Below are positions 54,152-62,928 of a stretch of DNA of 64,000 nt, in pieces (position 1 is the stretch's first letter; each line of letters starts with the position of its first letter). The translations under genes and the position numbers were made by a program. Origin of the DNA: Verrucomicrobiia bacterium. Its GTDB lineage: Bacteria; Verrucomicrobiota; Verrucomicrobiia; Limisphaerales; Pedosphaeraceae. The notes below the pieces were generated by a model. It searched no databases, was not told the origin of the DNA, and worked only from the letters and a program-made list of their open reading frames with translations. Location: the NCBI GenBank assembly GCA_036268055.1, contig DATAUW010000036.1:62001-126000 (forward strand). Reading direction: 5' to 3'.

Positions 54152-55921
54152 ATGTCGAATGACGATCTAACCTTGCTGCGCGATTATTCCCGGGACCGTT
54201 CCGAGGATGCCTTCGCCGCGCTCGTCACACGCTATGTGAATCTTGTTTATTCAGTGGCGCTGCGGCAAACAGGCGATCCGCATCTCGCCGAGGAAATCAC
54301 CCAAGCGGTTTTCATCCTGCTCGCGCGCAAGGCCGATTCACTGGGATCGAAAGTCATTTTACCGGGCTGGCTTTGCCGCACCGCGCGAAATGTCGCGGCC
54401 AATGCGCTCACTCTTCAACGGCGGCGGCAACATCGCGAACAGAAGGCATATATGGAATCTCGGTTGAACGAACCCGGGCCGGAACACGATGCCTGGCAGC
54501 AAATCGCCCCGCTGCTCGATGCCGCGATGGACCAGCTCGGCCAGCAACATCACGACGCCGTCGTGCTGCGTTTTTTCGAGAACCGCAATTTCAAGGACGT
54601 CGGCGTCGCGCTGGGCGTAAGCGAAGACGCAGCCAAGATGCGGGTGAGTCGCGCGCTGGAAAAGTTGAGAAAGTTTTTCACGAAGCGCGGCGTGGTTTCG
54701 AGCGCGGCCAGCATCGCCGGAGCCATTTCCACTAACTCCATCCAGGCCGCGCCCGCCGCGCTTGCGGGCACGATTTCTGCCGCCGCATTTTCTGAAGCTG
54801 CCACGTCCATTTTCACCGCGACCAAAGTCATTGCCATGACCACTCTGCAAAAAGCCATCATCACCGCGGCCGTCGTCTCCATCGTCGGCGCGGGAATTTT
54901 CGCCGTGCGGCTGAACTCGCGGTTGCGCGAACAAAATGAAGCGTTCCAACAACAACAGGCATTGCTCGCCAGTCAACTCGAGCAATTACAACACAACCGC
55001 GCCGACGCCTCCAACCGGATCGCATCGTTGACGGGTGAGCTGGCGAAGAACCGGCGCAACGATGCGGAGTTGCTCAAGCTTCGCGGCGAGGTGACGCAAT
55101 TAACAGGGGCATCAAGTGAGCCAAGTGCGGCTGCGGAAAAAATTTGGCTCAACAAAATCGTGAAGCTCAAAAAGATTCTCCAGGAGAGGCCCGACAAGCG
55201 GGTTCCCGAGATGCAATTTTTGACCGAGAAGGATTGGGGCGACGCCTCGTGGGACGCGGATTTCGATACCGAGGACGGAATCCGCGTGGCCTTGAGCAAC
55301 CTGCGCGGCATGGCCGAGAACACGTTCCTGAATGAGATGATGAAGGCGGCGATGAAAAAATATCTCGCGGCCAACAATGACATTTTGCCCGCGAGCCTGC
55401 TTCAGCTTGAGCCATTCTTCGATGTGCCGGTCACGGACGATATGTTGCAGCGCTATAAGCTGGTTCAAACTGGCAAGGTGGATAATGCGGCCGCCCTCGT
55501 GGAACTCACCGGCGAAACGGATCCCGACTACGATTCAAACCACGGCATGTCCATCAACGGCGCATGGGGCGGCGGATTCAACCGGGTTCAGCAAGCCATT
55601 CAAACCGCCGCGACTGCGTATGCTGGCGATAACAATGGCCAACTGCCTACTGACCCTTCACAAATAACTTCTTATCTTTCCCGGACGGTGGACGCGGCGA
55701 CCGTGCAAAAATATTTGAACCAAATGGCCGCCGATCGTCCGCCATCGGATGTGATTATATTAGGCTCCGCGCTAAAAGCCTACGCTGATCAAAACAACGG
55801 AAAAGAACCGGAAGACCCGGCTGGCTTGATGCCTTATATCACCACTCCCGAACAAAAAGCGGCGCTTCAGCGAATCATCGCCCAATACCCCTCAAAGTCC
55901 GCCGCCCAAACCGGTAAATAA
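54152..55921 (+). CDS. Membrane-tethered ECF sigma factor with outer domain
   Basis: 589 residues from ATG 54152 (GGAG at about 54144-54147). Sigma region 2 (about 6-75: DAFAALVTRYVNLVYSVALR and EITQAVFILLARKA) and region 4 (about 118-178: HHDAVVLRFFENRNFKDVGV and SEDAAKMRVSRALEKLRKF) form a full ECF sigma factor. An Ala-rich hydrophobic link (about 181-225) follows, then a transmembrane helix (about 234-254, KAIITAAVVSIVGAGIFAV) and a coiled coil (about 255-315). A large C-terminal domain follows, with repeats like AYAGDNNGQLPTDPSQITSY and AYADQNNGKEPEDPAGLMPY. Known: such fused sigma factors occur in Verrucomicrobiota. Inferred: the outer part senses envelope state and may replace a separate anti-sigma factor. 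Confidence 0.9.
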   Translation: MSNDDLTLLRDYSRDRSEDAFAALVTRYVNLVYSVALRQTGDPHLAEEITQAVFILLARKADSLGSKVILPGWLCRTARNVAANALTLQRRRQHREQKAYMESRLNEPGPEHDAWQQIAPLLDAAMDQLGQQHHDAVVLRFFENRNFKDVGVALGVSEDAAKMRVSRALEKLRKFFTKRGVVSSAASIAGAISTNSIQAAPAALAGTISAAAFSEAATSIFTATKVIAMTTLQKAIITAAVVSIVGAGIFAVRLNSRLREQNEAFQQQQALLASQLEQLQHNRADASNRIASLTGELAKNRRNDAELLKLRGEVTQLTGASSEPSAAAEKIWLNKIVKLKKILQERPDKRVPEMQFLTEKDWGDASWDADFDTEDGIRVALSNLRGMAENTFLNEMMKAAMKKYLAANNDILPASLLQLEPFFDVPVTDDMLQRYKLVQTGKVDNAAALVELTGETDPDYDSNHGMSINGAWGGGFNRVQQAIQTAATAYAGDNNGQLPTDPSQITSYLSRTVDAATVQKYLNQMAADRPPSDVIILGSALKAYADQNNGKEPEDPAGLMPYITTPEQKAALQRIIAQYPSKSAAQTGK

Positions 55922-56039
55922 TTTCGCACTCAAATTAATCTTTCAGGCACATCTGGCGTATCCCTGCCCCTTGGTTTTTATCAATCCGGTTGACAAAATT
56001 TGCGCCACTGCCCATACACGACTCGTGTCCGCGCAACCG

Positions 56040-56510
56040 ATGATTGAACGTCTGCGCACGCCGGAGGAAGCGCAGGCGTGCGCCACGCTCATGGCGGAAT
56101 CCGAACCGTGGCTTACGCTTCGATTCAATCACGCCGCCGTGGTGGCCGTGCTCAATGGGCCAACGACGGAAGTGTATCTTGCGCGCCTCAACGGCGAATT
56201 CACCGGGCACATTCAGATCAACATGAGTGGCGCGTTCGCGGGTTACATCCAGACCATCGCCGTCGCGCCCGCGTGGAGGAACCAGGGCATCGGCGAGGCG
56301 CTCATTCATTTTGCCGAGCAACGGATTTTTCGCGACAGCCCAAATGTGTTCCTGTGCGTGTCCGATTTCAATTTGCGCGCGCAAAAATTGTATGCCCGGC
56401 TCGGCTACGAACGCGTCGGCGAACTCAAGGACTACGTCATCGCGGGCGCTTCCGAATTTCTCCTGCGCAAAACAATTTCGCCGAAACGCGATTTCAAGCG
56501 CACCTCGTGA
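56040..56510 (+). CDS. GNAT-family N-acetyltransferase
   Basis: 156 residues from ATG 56040 (GTG 56025 and ATG 55971 are in frame). The acetyl-CoA motif A reads IQTIAVAPAWRNQGIGEALI; motif B is VSDFNLRAQKLYARLGYERV. The acceptor could be an amino acid, peptide or small molecule; nothing narrows it. Convergent with the Gam-type gene 3 bases away. Confidence 0.9.
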   Translation: MIERLRTPEEAQACATLMAESEPWLTLRFNHAAVVAVLNGPTTEVYLARLNGEFTGHIQINMSGAFAGYIQTIAVAPAWRNQGIGEALIHFAEQRIFRDSPNVFLCVSDFNLRAQKLYARLGYERVGELKDYVIAGASEFLLRKTISPKRDFKRTS

Positions 56511-56513
56511 CAT

Positions 56514-57053
56514 TCACGCGACTTCGCGCGCATCCACGCGCGTCAACTTCGGTTCCACGAAAAACGACTCCTCCTGAACCACTTGCGCGCCGGCCTTCCG
56601 CAAATCAGCCTCGTTCAAAATCTGCGCGGCGACGTCAGCCAAAATCTGCTCCTTATTGATTTCCTCTTTCACGCGGATGTAGGCGTGGCCCCACGCCAAA
56701 TCACGGAGCGTTTGCAACACGCTATCCCACTTGCATTTGGAAACCGTTTTCAACTTCGGCGTGCCCGTGCGAAAGCCCGCGATGCCGTGCGTGAACTCGA
56801 TGGATTTTCGCTGGCCGAACTCCGCCGGGTTCGCCTCGGCCCATTCGCGCGCAGTCGCGGTTTTTTCTTCCAACACTTGCGCGAGCGAAGCGAGGCGTCC
56901 CTCATAACTGTCGCGTACACCCTGTAATTCGGCATCCATATTCGCGGCGAGCAAGGTTTCATTGAGTTTCAGACCGGCGATTTCGCGCATGAGCAATTCC
57001 ATTTCGGCGCGGGTTTTGAGGACGGGCGTTTTCAGTTTGATGCGGTTGTTCAT
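56514..57053 (-). CDS. Mu Gam-type host-nuclease inhibitor/DNA end-binding protein
   Basis: 179 residues from ATG 57053. Family text: EMELLMREIAGLKLNETLLA, a long helical pair (about 15-75), EWAEANPAEFGQRKSIEFTH, GIAGFRTGTPKLKT and the tail VVQEESFFVEPKLTRVD. Known: Mu Gam is a Ku-like protein that shields DNA ends from exonucleases. Here it is on a host-like chromosome without other phage structural genes. It follows an HTH-type gene on the same strand, which is divergent from a self-cleaving repressor, so expression may be SOS-linked (inference). Confidence 0.88.
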   Translation of the reverse strand: MNNRIKLKTPVLKTRAEMELLMREIAGLKLNETLLAANMDAELQGVRDSYEGRLASLAQVLEEKTATAREWAEANPAEFGQRKSIEFTHGIAGFRTGTPKLKTVSKCKWDSVLQTLRDLAWGHAYIRVKEEINKEQILADVAAQILNEADLRKAGAQVVQEESFFVEPKLTRVDAREVA

Positions 57054-57127
57054 GGAGCCTTTCGTGCTGGCCACACATAAGTGCGGCGGGTTGGTTTTTG
57101 TTTGAAAAATTCTTCCTTGCGTTGACC

Positions 57128-57160
57128 CGGATTCGGCGCTCATAGACCGCCGCTACCAGG
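57128..57160. repeat. Fragment related to the MITE-like element
   Basis: GGCGCTCATAGACCGCCGC repeats text inside the 18969-19066 element in rearranged order. It sits between two minus-strand genes. Confidence 0.4.
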
Positions 57161-57163
57161 AGA

Positions 57164-57838
57164 TTATGCCATTCTTCGTTGCTTTAAAAATTCCACGACA
57201 CTCGCGCGCGTGATCAATGGCGATGCCTTCGGACCACGCCGCAGACTAACTGCCGCGAACGCCCCGGCCTTCAGCAAATTAACGACATGCTGGCTCAGGC
57301 ACGAAAAACATTGGGCAATCTCCGTGCCGCGCAAAATCGGCTCGTGCGGAAAAAGTGTCTGGCGAAAAGTCGCCGCTGAAAGCCGCATCTTGATTTGAAA
57401 CTGACGCGCTGCCTGGCTGCGCGCGCGAAAATCTTTTCCGGGCGCGACGTTGGGTTTCACCACCATGCCCGCCGGCAAAATCCTTTCGATGATCTCAGCG
57501 AATTCCGCCGCTTCATCACGCCGCGGTTTTTGCGGCGGAGCCCAAAGACCCGTGTACTCAAATAAGCTTTGGCGTAGCACCCGCACCTCACGCCGCTCGG
57601 CGTCCGGGCGGCGAATATCAAACGCCCAGCGCAAATGTCCATCTTCGATCAAGGCCAGCACCTCGCGCGGTTTTTTGTTCAGGAACATGCAAACGGCGGG
57701 CATTGGAACCAGCGGACGCCTCGCCGTGAAACCAAAATCGAACGGACGTGGAATCGGCGCGACGACCGGGCGCGGCGGGCGTCCCCGGCGGCGGGCGGTT
57801 TGGCATTGGCCAAGTGGAATGGTGCGATGTCGCTTCAT
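57164..57838 (-). CDS. Putative DNA-binding protein with excisionase-like domains
   Basis: 224 residues from ATG 57838. A basic, Pro-rich N-terminus (KRHRTIPLGQ, RRRGRPPRP) precedes one helix-turn-helix-like segment (about 48-90, CMFLNKKPREVLALIEDGHL). A second lies at the C-terminus (about 165-222, EIAQCFSCLSQHVVNLLKAG then VVEFLKQRRMA). Each resembles the 'helix-turn-helix plus wing' of excisionase/MerR-like domains. Not a family I can name. It is divergent from the LexA/CI-type repressor gene with an 86-base shared control region, and lies 110 bases ahead of the Gam-type gene. Confidence 0.6.
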   Translation of the reverse strand: MKRHRTIPLGQCQTARRRGRPPRPVVAPIPRPFDFGFTARRPLVPMPAVCMFLNKKPREVLALIEDGHLRWAFDIRRPDAERREVRVLRQSLFEYTGLWAPPQKPRRDEAAEFAEIIERILPAGMVVKPNVAPGKDFRARSQAARQFQIKMRLSAATFRQTLFPHEPILRGTEIAQCFSCLSQHVVNLLKAGAFAAVSLRRGPKASPLITRASVVEFLKQRRMA

Positions 57839-57924
57839 GGCAGCTTGTAAAGACAGCATTGCTGGGAATATCTCCTTGCGTTTGGCACCAAAACCTCCAT
57901 ACTGAAGCTATCTTTAGGGAATTA
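57839..57924. promoter_or_regulatory. Shared control region of the divergent repressor/Gam module
   Basis: 86 bases between two divergent starts. It contains the palindrome CAGCA-T-TGCTG (57854-57864) and AT-rich boxes such as AATATCTCC and TATCTTTAGGGA that may be half-sites. It is the natural place for the repressor to bind and control both directions. The exact operator cannot be assigned by eye. Confidence 0.45.
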
Positions 57925-58584
57925 ATGCCTATGCGTCAACCAAAAAAAGCATCTTTAGAGCAAATATTATCAGAACGGCTGAGAATTTGCCGCCTGCGCT
58001 TGGGCCTGACTCAGCAGGGACTCGCTAAATTGACCGGTTTTTCGCTGAGCGCCATTGGGAATTGGGAGAGCCGCCAGAATTCACCGACGCCTACGAAACT
58101 GGCGGTGCTGGCCAAAAAACTTGGCGTGACGATTGATTACCTGCTTGGCAATGACAACACCGCGCCCCCGGCCAACGCTTCTTCGCGCGCGGAAATTCGC
58201 GAGGTTCCCATCGTGGCGTGGGCGCACGCCGGCGAACTGGTGGCTTACACCGACCTTGACGCCTCGTGGCACGAATACACCGCCACCACTTGCCGCGACG
58301 AAAATTGTTTCGCCGTGATCATCGAGGGCGATTCGATGGAGCCCAAATATGGCGCGGGCGACATCGCAATCCTGATGCCGAACGTCGAGCCGCGCAACGG
58401 TTGTCTGGTCGTTTGCAAATTGAAAAACGAAGGCGTGTTCTTCAAGTTGTTCCACCAGTCCAACGACGGCAAAATCTTCCGGCTTTCGAGTTACAATCCG
58501 GTTTATCCCGTCATGGAATGCAAGAAGGACGATTTCATTTGGATTTACCCAGTGGCGCAGGTGACAAAAAATGTGTGGCGATAA
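57925..58584 (+). CDS. LexA/CI-type self-cleaving repressor (HTH-XRE plus S24)
   Basis: 219 residues from ATG 57925. The XRE helix-turn-helix (about 17-72: LRICRLRLGLTQQGLAKLTG, SLSAIGNWESR) is followed by a peptidase S24 domain (about 93-210). The cleavage site is Ala102-Gly103 (VAWAHAGELV). Catalytic Ser137 lies in IIEGDSMEPKYGAGD and Lys174 in VFFKLF. The Ser-Lys spacing (37) and site-Ser spacing (35) equal those of E. coli LexA (S119/K156, A84), so RecA-stimulated autocleavage is likely. Divergent from the HTH and Gam-type genes, as a phage immunity repressor would be. Longer in-frame starts exist but lack a ribosome site. Confidence 0.9.
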   Translation: MPMRQPKKASLEQILSERLRICRLRLGLTQQGLAKLTGFSLSAIGNWESRQNSPTPTKLAVLAKKLGVTIDYLLGNDNTAPPANASSRAEIREVPIVAWAHAGELVAYTDLDASWHEYTATTCRDENCFAVIIEGDSMEPKYGAGDIAILMPNVEPRNGCLVVCKLKNEGVFFKLFHQSNDGKIFRLSSYNPVYPVMECKKDDFIWIYPVAQVTKNVWR

Positions 58585-58595
58585 AAACACACGCT

Positions 58596-58700
58596 GTATG
58601 GCAATCCCGCAGGGACGAAAGAAATCGCAGCACTCCACCAGCGATGCCACCCTCCCGGCGCCCTCAATCAAGGGAGGGCGAGCGTACTCGCGAGCCGTGA
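58596..58700. repeat. Inverted copies of dispersed repeats
   Basis: AATCCCGCAGGGACGAAAGA (58602-58621) is the reverse complement of the family A hairpin text. 58660-58700 is the inverted copy of the unit at 37907-37947 (GGCTCGCxAGTACGCTCGCC). Confidence 0.65.
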
Positions 58701-58774
58701 CTAATCAATAATCCCCGCCCCCGCAAGCCGCATAACAAAACCAAATGCATTCATCTCCCACCCTCGCGGCGCAA

Positions 58775-59367
58775 CCGCGCCGCCCACCCCTTCCCACTAC
58801 CCGCTTGCGCTCTGTCTTAACCACGTCCGCAGGACTATAACGGCTGGCAGCATGTTTATTAAGATTTGTGACGGCGTAGGTTTTAATCAATTGTGCGTAG
58901 TCCACTTCGGCACCGAACGCTTGGTCAATCGCTTCTGGATACGCCGCCATTGCGTCGGACGTGATTTGCGGCTTATTTGGTGATGCGGCTCGCCAAATCA
59001 CTCATAAACGTCTTGGCGTGGTAGGAATCGCGCTTGCCGACAACGAACGAGGGAATGAGCTTGGAAGGGACATCCATCGCAATGAACGTCCAGACATCGC
59101 CCATACTGTCAATGGCTTCGAGTGCGCTGGCATTTTTTTCTTTTTGCCGATAAATCCCCAAATTTCATCCACTTCGATTTGCGGGCAGGTCAAGCCGCGC
59201 ATCTTTTCATCTTGAATCTTGGCGCACGCTTCGCCGACGCGAACACCCAAACGCATCACCGTATCGCGGTGAATTCCCGTCATGCGCTCAATGCTGCGAA
59301 TGCTGTTGCCTTCTGCCAGCATGGATACCGCCATTACTTTCTTTCCGGTTTCAAGGTTGTTTGCCAT
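58775..59367 (-). pseudogene. IS1-type transposase, frameshifted and truncated
   Basis: Starts MANNLETGKKVMAVSMLAEG, then SIRSIERMTGIHRDTVMRLG and IEVDEIWGFIGKKKK (first catalytic Asp). The frame shifts at an A-rich run near 59140 and continues DVWTFIAMDVPSKLIPSFVV and TFMSDLASRITK. It shifts again near 58985 and continues ITSDAMAAYPEAIDQAFGAE then YAQLIKTYAV. Homology fades after RYSPADVVKTERKRVV, so the C-terminal end with the last catalytic residue is lost. Two shifts plus truncation mark it as dead. No matching IS end was found on the left. Confidence 0.85.
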
Positions 59368-59386
59368 AAAATTTATTCTGGACTTG

Positions 59387-59431
59387 TTGTGCCACAGAAA
59401 GTATATTTGTCAAATACTATTTGTGGCACAA
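59387..59431. promoter_or_regulatory. 10-bp inverted repeat between divergent genes
   Basis: TTGTGCCACA (59387-59396) and TGTGGCACAA (59422-59431) are perfect inverted copies 25 bases apart, between the transposase start (59367) and the ribbon-helix-helix gene (59447). It may be an operator for the latter or an IS end; one copy alone cannot decide. Confidence 0.5.
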
Positions 59432-59446
59432 AAACAAAATAAAAAA

Positions 59447-59611
59447 ATGGGCAGGCCGAAGCTCCCCAAAGGGGAAGCCAAAAGTGAGCTGATTCGCGCT
59501 CGCGTCACTCCGTCTGAATACAAATCCTTTGAAAATGCCGCTAAATCAGCGGGTAAGGATATTTCAGAATGGGCAAGAAAGACTCTTATTGATGCGGCGA
59601 TTTCGCATTAA
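59447..59611 (+). CDS. Ribbon-helix-helix small protein
   Basis: 54 residues from ATG 59447: MGRPKLPKGEAKSELIRARV, then TPSEYKSFENAAKSAGKDIS and EWARKTLIDAAI. This is the beta-strand plus two-helix pattern of DNA-binding antitoxins/CopG-like proteins. A longer frame reads back through the transposase region and is not favoured. Its stop overlaps the end of the convergent DUF262 gene. It may be an orphan antitoxin or an autorepressor acting on the inverted repeat upstream. Confidence 0.7.
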   Translation: MGRPKLPKGEAKSELIRARVTPSEYKSFENAAKSAGKDISEWARKTLIDAAISH

Positions 59612-60801
59612 ATCGTACTTACGATTTCCTTAAACAATTTTACTCTATCCTGCCTTTTTGCGGCGTCTGTCGTTTGCTTTTCCGAAAGGTCAATATAGCT
59701 CTTAATCTTTTTTGCTATTGTGGGGGTGATGCCGTAAGGACTATTTCCTGTAATAGCAGCATCAAATTTAATCAAATTATCAACGCGCGCAGGGGGAAAT
59801 GCCGTCACATAATTTATAGGCAAAACATGTCGAATCTCCTCAATTAATGCGGTGACCAAAATATAGAAATGCGTTTGATCTGTAGCCCATCTGGTTTTGC
59901 CAAGATTAGAACTTTTGTAAGCGCGTTCCAAAAATGAAAAAACGCGGCTGATTTGATCAACCTGGAGTGATGTCAATTTGGGGGTTTTGGGGCGGCTTTG
60001 TTTGCGGCTTATCAAATCTTTAAGAATTTGGCTCGGTTTGCGATGTTGCGAAGTGGCGGCAAACAAAGCGAATTCACATAGTCTTTCCCACATAACATCT
60101 ACGCGGTTCTGCGCATCATCAACCCGATTGACTATGTCTAAATGCTTCATCACCCTCGAAAACGAAGACGATTTTATTTTTATGTTTGTGTCCCTACCTC
60201 GCTTTTCTTGAATGGCAATCAAATGGAAAAGCTGCTTGAAAAAAGCGTCTTTCAGATAAAGTGCTTTTACGATGTCAAAGCGAGTTACTTTGATTCCAGA
60301 CTGATTGATGTCCACGAAAAGCTGTATGATTTCTTCGAGAGTTACCTCGTCATCAAAATCAATTTCAATAATTGATAATGGATAATCTCTAAACTTTATC
60401 ACTTCGCTATTGGAAAGCTCTTTTAAGCTTTTTTGGCTCCCCGCGACCGTCGTTTTAAAACCCACCTGCTTTCTGTCCTTTCGACTGTGGATATAGGACG
60501 TCCATTTAGGAATTCTCAAATCGTCTCGGTCGTGTCCAATAAAAAGCAATATGCTTTCAAGCCTTTGCTTTCCGTCAAGAATAACGAAATTGTTTTTTGA
60601 GCCAACGGGCGTTTTGTATAAAAAAACGGCAGGAACAGGCTTTCCCTCAATTATGTTTTTCAACAAACCTTGGCGCAGTTTTGAAGGCCAAACTCGCCCC
60701 CTCTGGAAAGGCGGCGTTAAATCAATAACCTCGTCGTTAAACGATCCAACAAGTTGTTCGATTTTCCATTGGCTTAGGGAGAATTTCACGCGGCGAATCA
60801 T
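59608..60801 (-). CDS. DUF262 (GmrSD-N/ParB-like) protein
   Basis: 397 residues, AT-rich. The N-terminal DUF262 domain (about 8-120) has IDLTPPFQRGRVWPSKLRQG, LLKNIIEGKPVPAVFLYK and NFVILDGKQRLESILLFI. The DGKQRL motif is the ParB/Srx-type active site, tied to NTP-dependent nuclease action in GmrS-type enzymes. The remaining 270 residues are helical, without the HNH-type GmrD/DUF1524 domain, so it is not a complete GmrSD enzyme. Likely defence-related cargo next to a dead transposase (inference). Confidence 0.82.
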   Translation of the reverse strand: MIRRVKFSLSQWKIEQLVGSFNDEVIDLTPPFQRGRVWPSKLRQGLLKNIIEGKPVPAVFLYKTPVGSKNNFVILDGKQRLESILLFIGHDRDDLRIPKWTSYIHSRKDRKQVGFKTTVAGSQKSLKELSNSEVIKFRDYPLSIIEIDFDDEVTLEEIIQLFVDINQSGIKVTRFDIVKALYLKDAFFKQLFHLIAIQEKRGRDTNIKIKSSSFSRVMKHLDIVNRVDDAQNRVDVMWERLCEFALFAATSQHRKPSQILKDLISRKQSRPKTPKLTSLQVDQISRVFSFLERAYKSSNLGKTRWATDQTHFYILVTALIEEIRHVLPINYVTAFPPARVDNLIKFDAAITGNSPYGITPTIAKKIKSYIDLSEKQTTDAAKRQDRVKLFKEIVSTI

Positions 60802-60998
60802 GCATCACCACCTTTCCCTGCGTCAAACGCATTCGCTAGGCAGAAATTGCCGTTTTTCCAAATTAGGACACTACCGTTTTTTCTCGCCAATGGCGGCAAA
60901 TATGTTTAGCTGGACGAGTCGCTAAATCACGGTTGGCAAGCCGGGGCCATGACGCGGCGGCGCGAAGTTTTTGTCGTAACACCGGCGGTCAATAGATC

Positions 60999-62840
60999 AT
61001 GAAGTGTCGTATCTGGTTAATTGTTTTGGGGGTATTGTGCTGGCTCACAGCGCCGAATTCCACCTTCGCCCAGGGAACCGCGTTCACGTATCAGGGGAAC
61101 CTGAATTTGAACGGCGCCACCACCAGCGGCGTGTATGATTTTCAATTCAAGCTCCATCCGGCGCTGGGACTGACAAATCAGGTTGCCAATACGATCACGA
61201 ATACTGCCGTCGCCGTGACCAATGGCTTGTTCACCACCGTTGTGGATTTCAGTTATACTTTTCCGATAAGCCCGCTTTATCTGGAAATCGGCGTGCGGCC
61301 AAACGGCAGCACCGGCGCGTTCACCGCGCTCGCCCCTTATCAACTCATCACTTCCGCGCCTTACGCGGTGCAGGCGCTCACCGCGGCGAATTTCAACGGC
61401 ACAATTTCCGATGCGCAACTTTCGAGCAACATCGTCACCCTCACGAATACAGTGACGTTCACGAACCAGGTCGTTTTTTCCCAGGCCATCGGCGGATTCA
61501 ATGGGATGTTCAACGGCGTTACGGCCGGCACGAATACCGGAACCTTCATCGGCAACGGCGGATTGATCACGAACTTGAATATCACGAATCTCGTTGGCGT
61601 GGTGCAGAGCAATCCGAATTTCCAACTCGTGCAAGCGGGGACGCAACAGGCGGTCGTCGCCAATAATTATCTCACGACGAACAGCGCCAGCGTCACGCTG
61701 CTCCTGCCCGCCACGGGCGTAACGGCCGGGAGTACCTTGCGCTTTTCCGGCTCGGGGGCGAATGGCTGGACGATTGGCCAGACGGCAGGTCAATCCATCA
61801 TCGTCAGTCCGCTGGGCTTGCCCGCGGGACAAAACTGGTCGTCGAATAGCATGGCGTCGCAAGAGTGGCAGACCCTGGCTTCGTCGAGCGATGGGCTGCG
61901 CCTGATCGCGGGTTACGGCGGGCTGGGTTTCATTTATTATTCGGCGGATGGCGGGGTCACGTGGACAAAGAGCGATGCGCCTGGCTTAAATTGGAAGGGC
62001 CTCGCGAGTTCGGTGGATGGTTTGCACATGCTGGCGGCTCCGAGTGGCGGCGCGGTGGGCGGATACGTTTTCACCTCCACGAACGGTGGCGTGCATTGGG
62101 TCGGCCAGATCAACGGATTGCTGAACACATCGTATAGCTGCGCGGCTTCATCGGCGGACGGGATCAATTTGGCCGTCGCGGTCGGCAGCGGGAGTGGCGC
62201 GATTTATACTTCTAACAACGGTGGCACAAATTGGATTTCGCGCACGAACGGACAGAACTGGACGGGCATCGCGTCATCAGCCAGCGGAACAACGCTGGCC
62301 GCATGCGCGAGCGGCTTTGCGCCGCTTTACATTTCCAAAAATTCGGGCGTGACGTGGGCGACGAACGGCCCATTCGGTTCCTATAGCGCCATCGCCTGCT
62401 CGGCGGACGGCAACAAAATAGTCGCCACGATAAACGGCGGCGCAATCTACACTTCCGGCGACGCCGGCACGACGTGGACCGCGCGCACGACGAATAACGC
62501 GTGGACGTGCGTCACGTCTTCCGCAAGCGGCGTGAACCTCGCGGCGGCCTCCAGCCTCGGATATCTTTATACTTCGAGCGACAGCGGGCAGACCTGGATA
62601 ATCCGCACTAACAGTTTTGGTTCGTTGACGAAAGCGTGGGATGCAGTCACCTCATCCGGCGATGGCTCGCGGCTCGTCGCTGCGGTCAACAACGGCACTC
62701 TCTACACGTCCATTGCCGCGACTACTGTCGGAACCAACGGTGTGTTGATGGGCAAACAATATTCGAGCGTCGAATTGCAATACATCGGCAATGGCCAATG
62801 GATGCCGCTGGCATTCTCCGGCGTGTTTACGGTGTTTTGA
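60999..62840 (+). CDS. Large secreted protein with BNR/YCF48-like propeller
   Basis: 613 residues with a signal peptide (MKCRIWLIVLGVLCWLTAPN, cleavage after FAQ). N-terminal part (about 25-130): FTYQGNLNLNGATTSGVYDF and PLYLEIGVRPNGSTGAFTAL, the module that opens many cell-surface proteins of this phylum. About residues 285-590 form six or seven repeats of the type 'WTxxASSxDGxxLxAxxxxGxIYTSxNGGxxW'. Asp-box-like turns (YYSADGGVTW, YTSNNGGTNW, YTSGDAGTTW, YTSSDSGQTW) are present. A beta propeller at the surface is expected; ligand unknown. Confidence 0.8.
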   Translation: MKCRIWLIVLGVLCWLTAPNSTFAQGTAFTYQGNLNLNGATTSGVYDFQFKLHPALGLTNQVANTITNTAVAVTNGLFTTVVDFSYTFPISPLYLEIGVRPNGSTGAFTALAPYQLITSAPYAVQALTAANFNGTISDAQLSSNIVTLTNTVTFTNQVVFSQAIGGFNGMFNGVTAGTNTGTFIGNGGLITNLNITNLVGVVQSNPNFQLVQAGTQQAVVANNYLTTNSASVTLLLPATGVTAGSTLRFSGSGANGWTIGQTAGQSIIVSPLGLPAGQNWSSNSMASQEWQTLASSSDGLRLIAGYGGLGFIYYSADGGVTWTKSDAPGLNWKGLASSVDGLHMLAAPSGGAVGGYVFTSTNGGVHWVGQINGLLNTSYSCAASSADGINLAVAVGSGSGAIYTSNNGGTNWISRTNGQNWTGIASSASGTTLAACASGFAPLYISKNSGVTWATNGPFGSYSAIACSADGNKIVATINGGAIYTSGDAGTTWTARTTNNAWTCVTSSASGVNLAAASSLGYLYTSSDSGQTWIIRTNSFGSLTKAWDAVTSSGDGSRLVAAVNNGTLYTSIAATTVGTNGVLMGKQYSSVELQYIGNGQWMPLAFSGVFTVF

Positions 62841-62928
62841 AGTTCTCCGTTCTCCCGACGACTTATTCACTGGGACATGCTTTGTCCCACGCCTGGTTGG
62901 AAACTCCGCCTGAACAAAGGAGTTATCC

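Noticed and set aside
59130-59160. Programmed ribosomal frameshift in the IS1-type transposase at the A-rich run
   Set aside because: IS1 uses a -1 slip at A6C before the catalytic domain. Here the shift is inside the catalytic domain, a second shift follows near 58985 and the C-terminus is missing, so plain decay is the better explanation.
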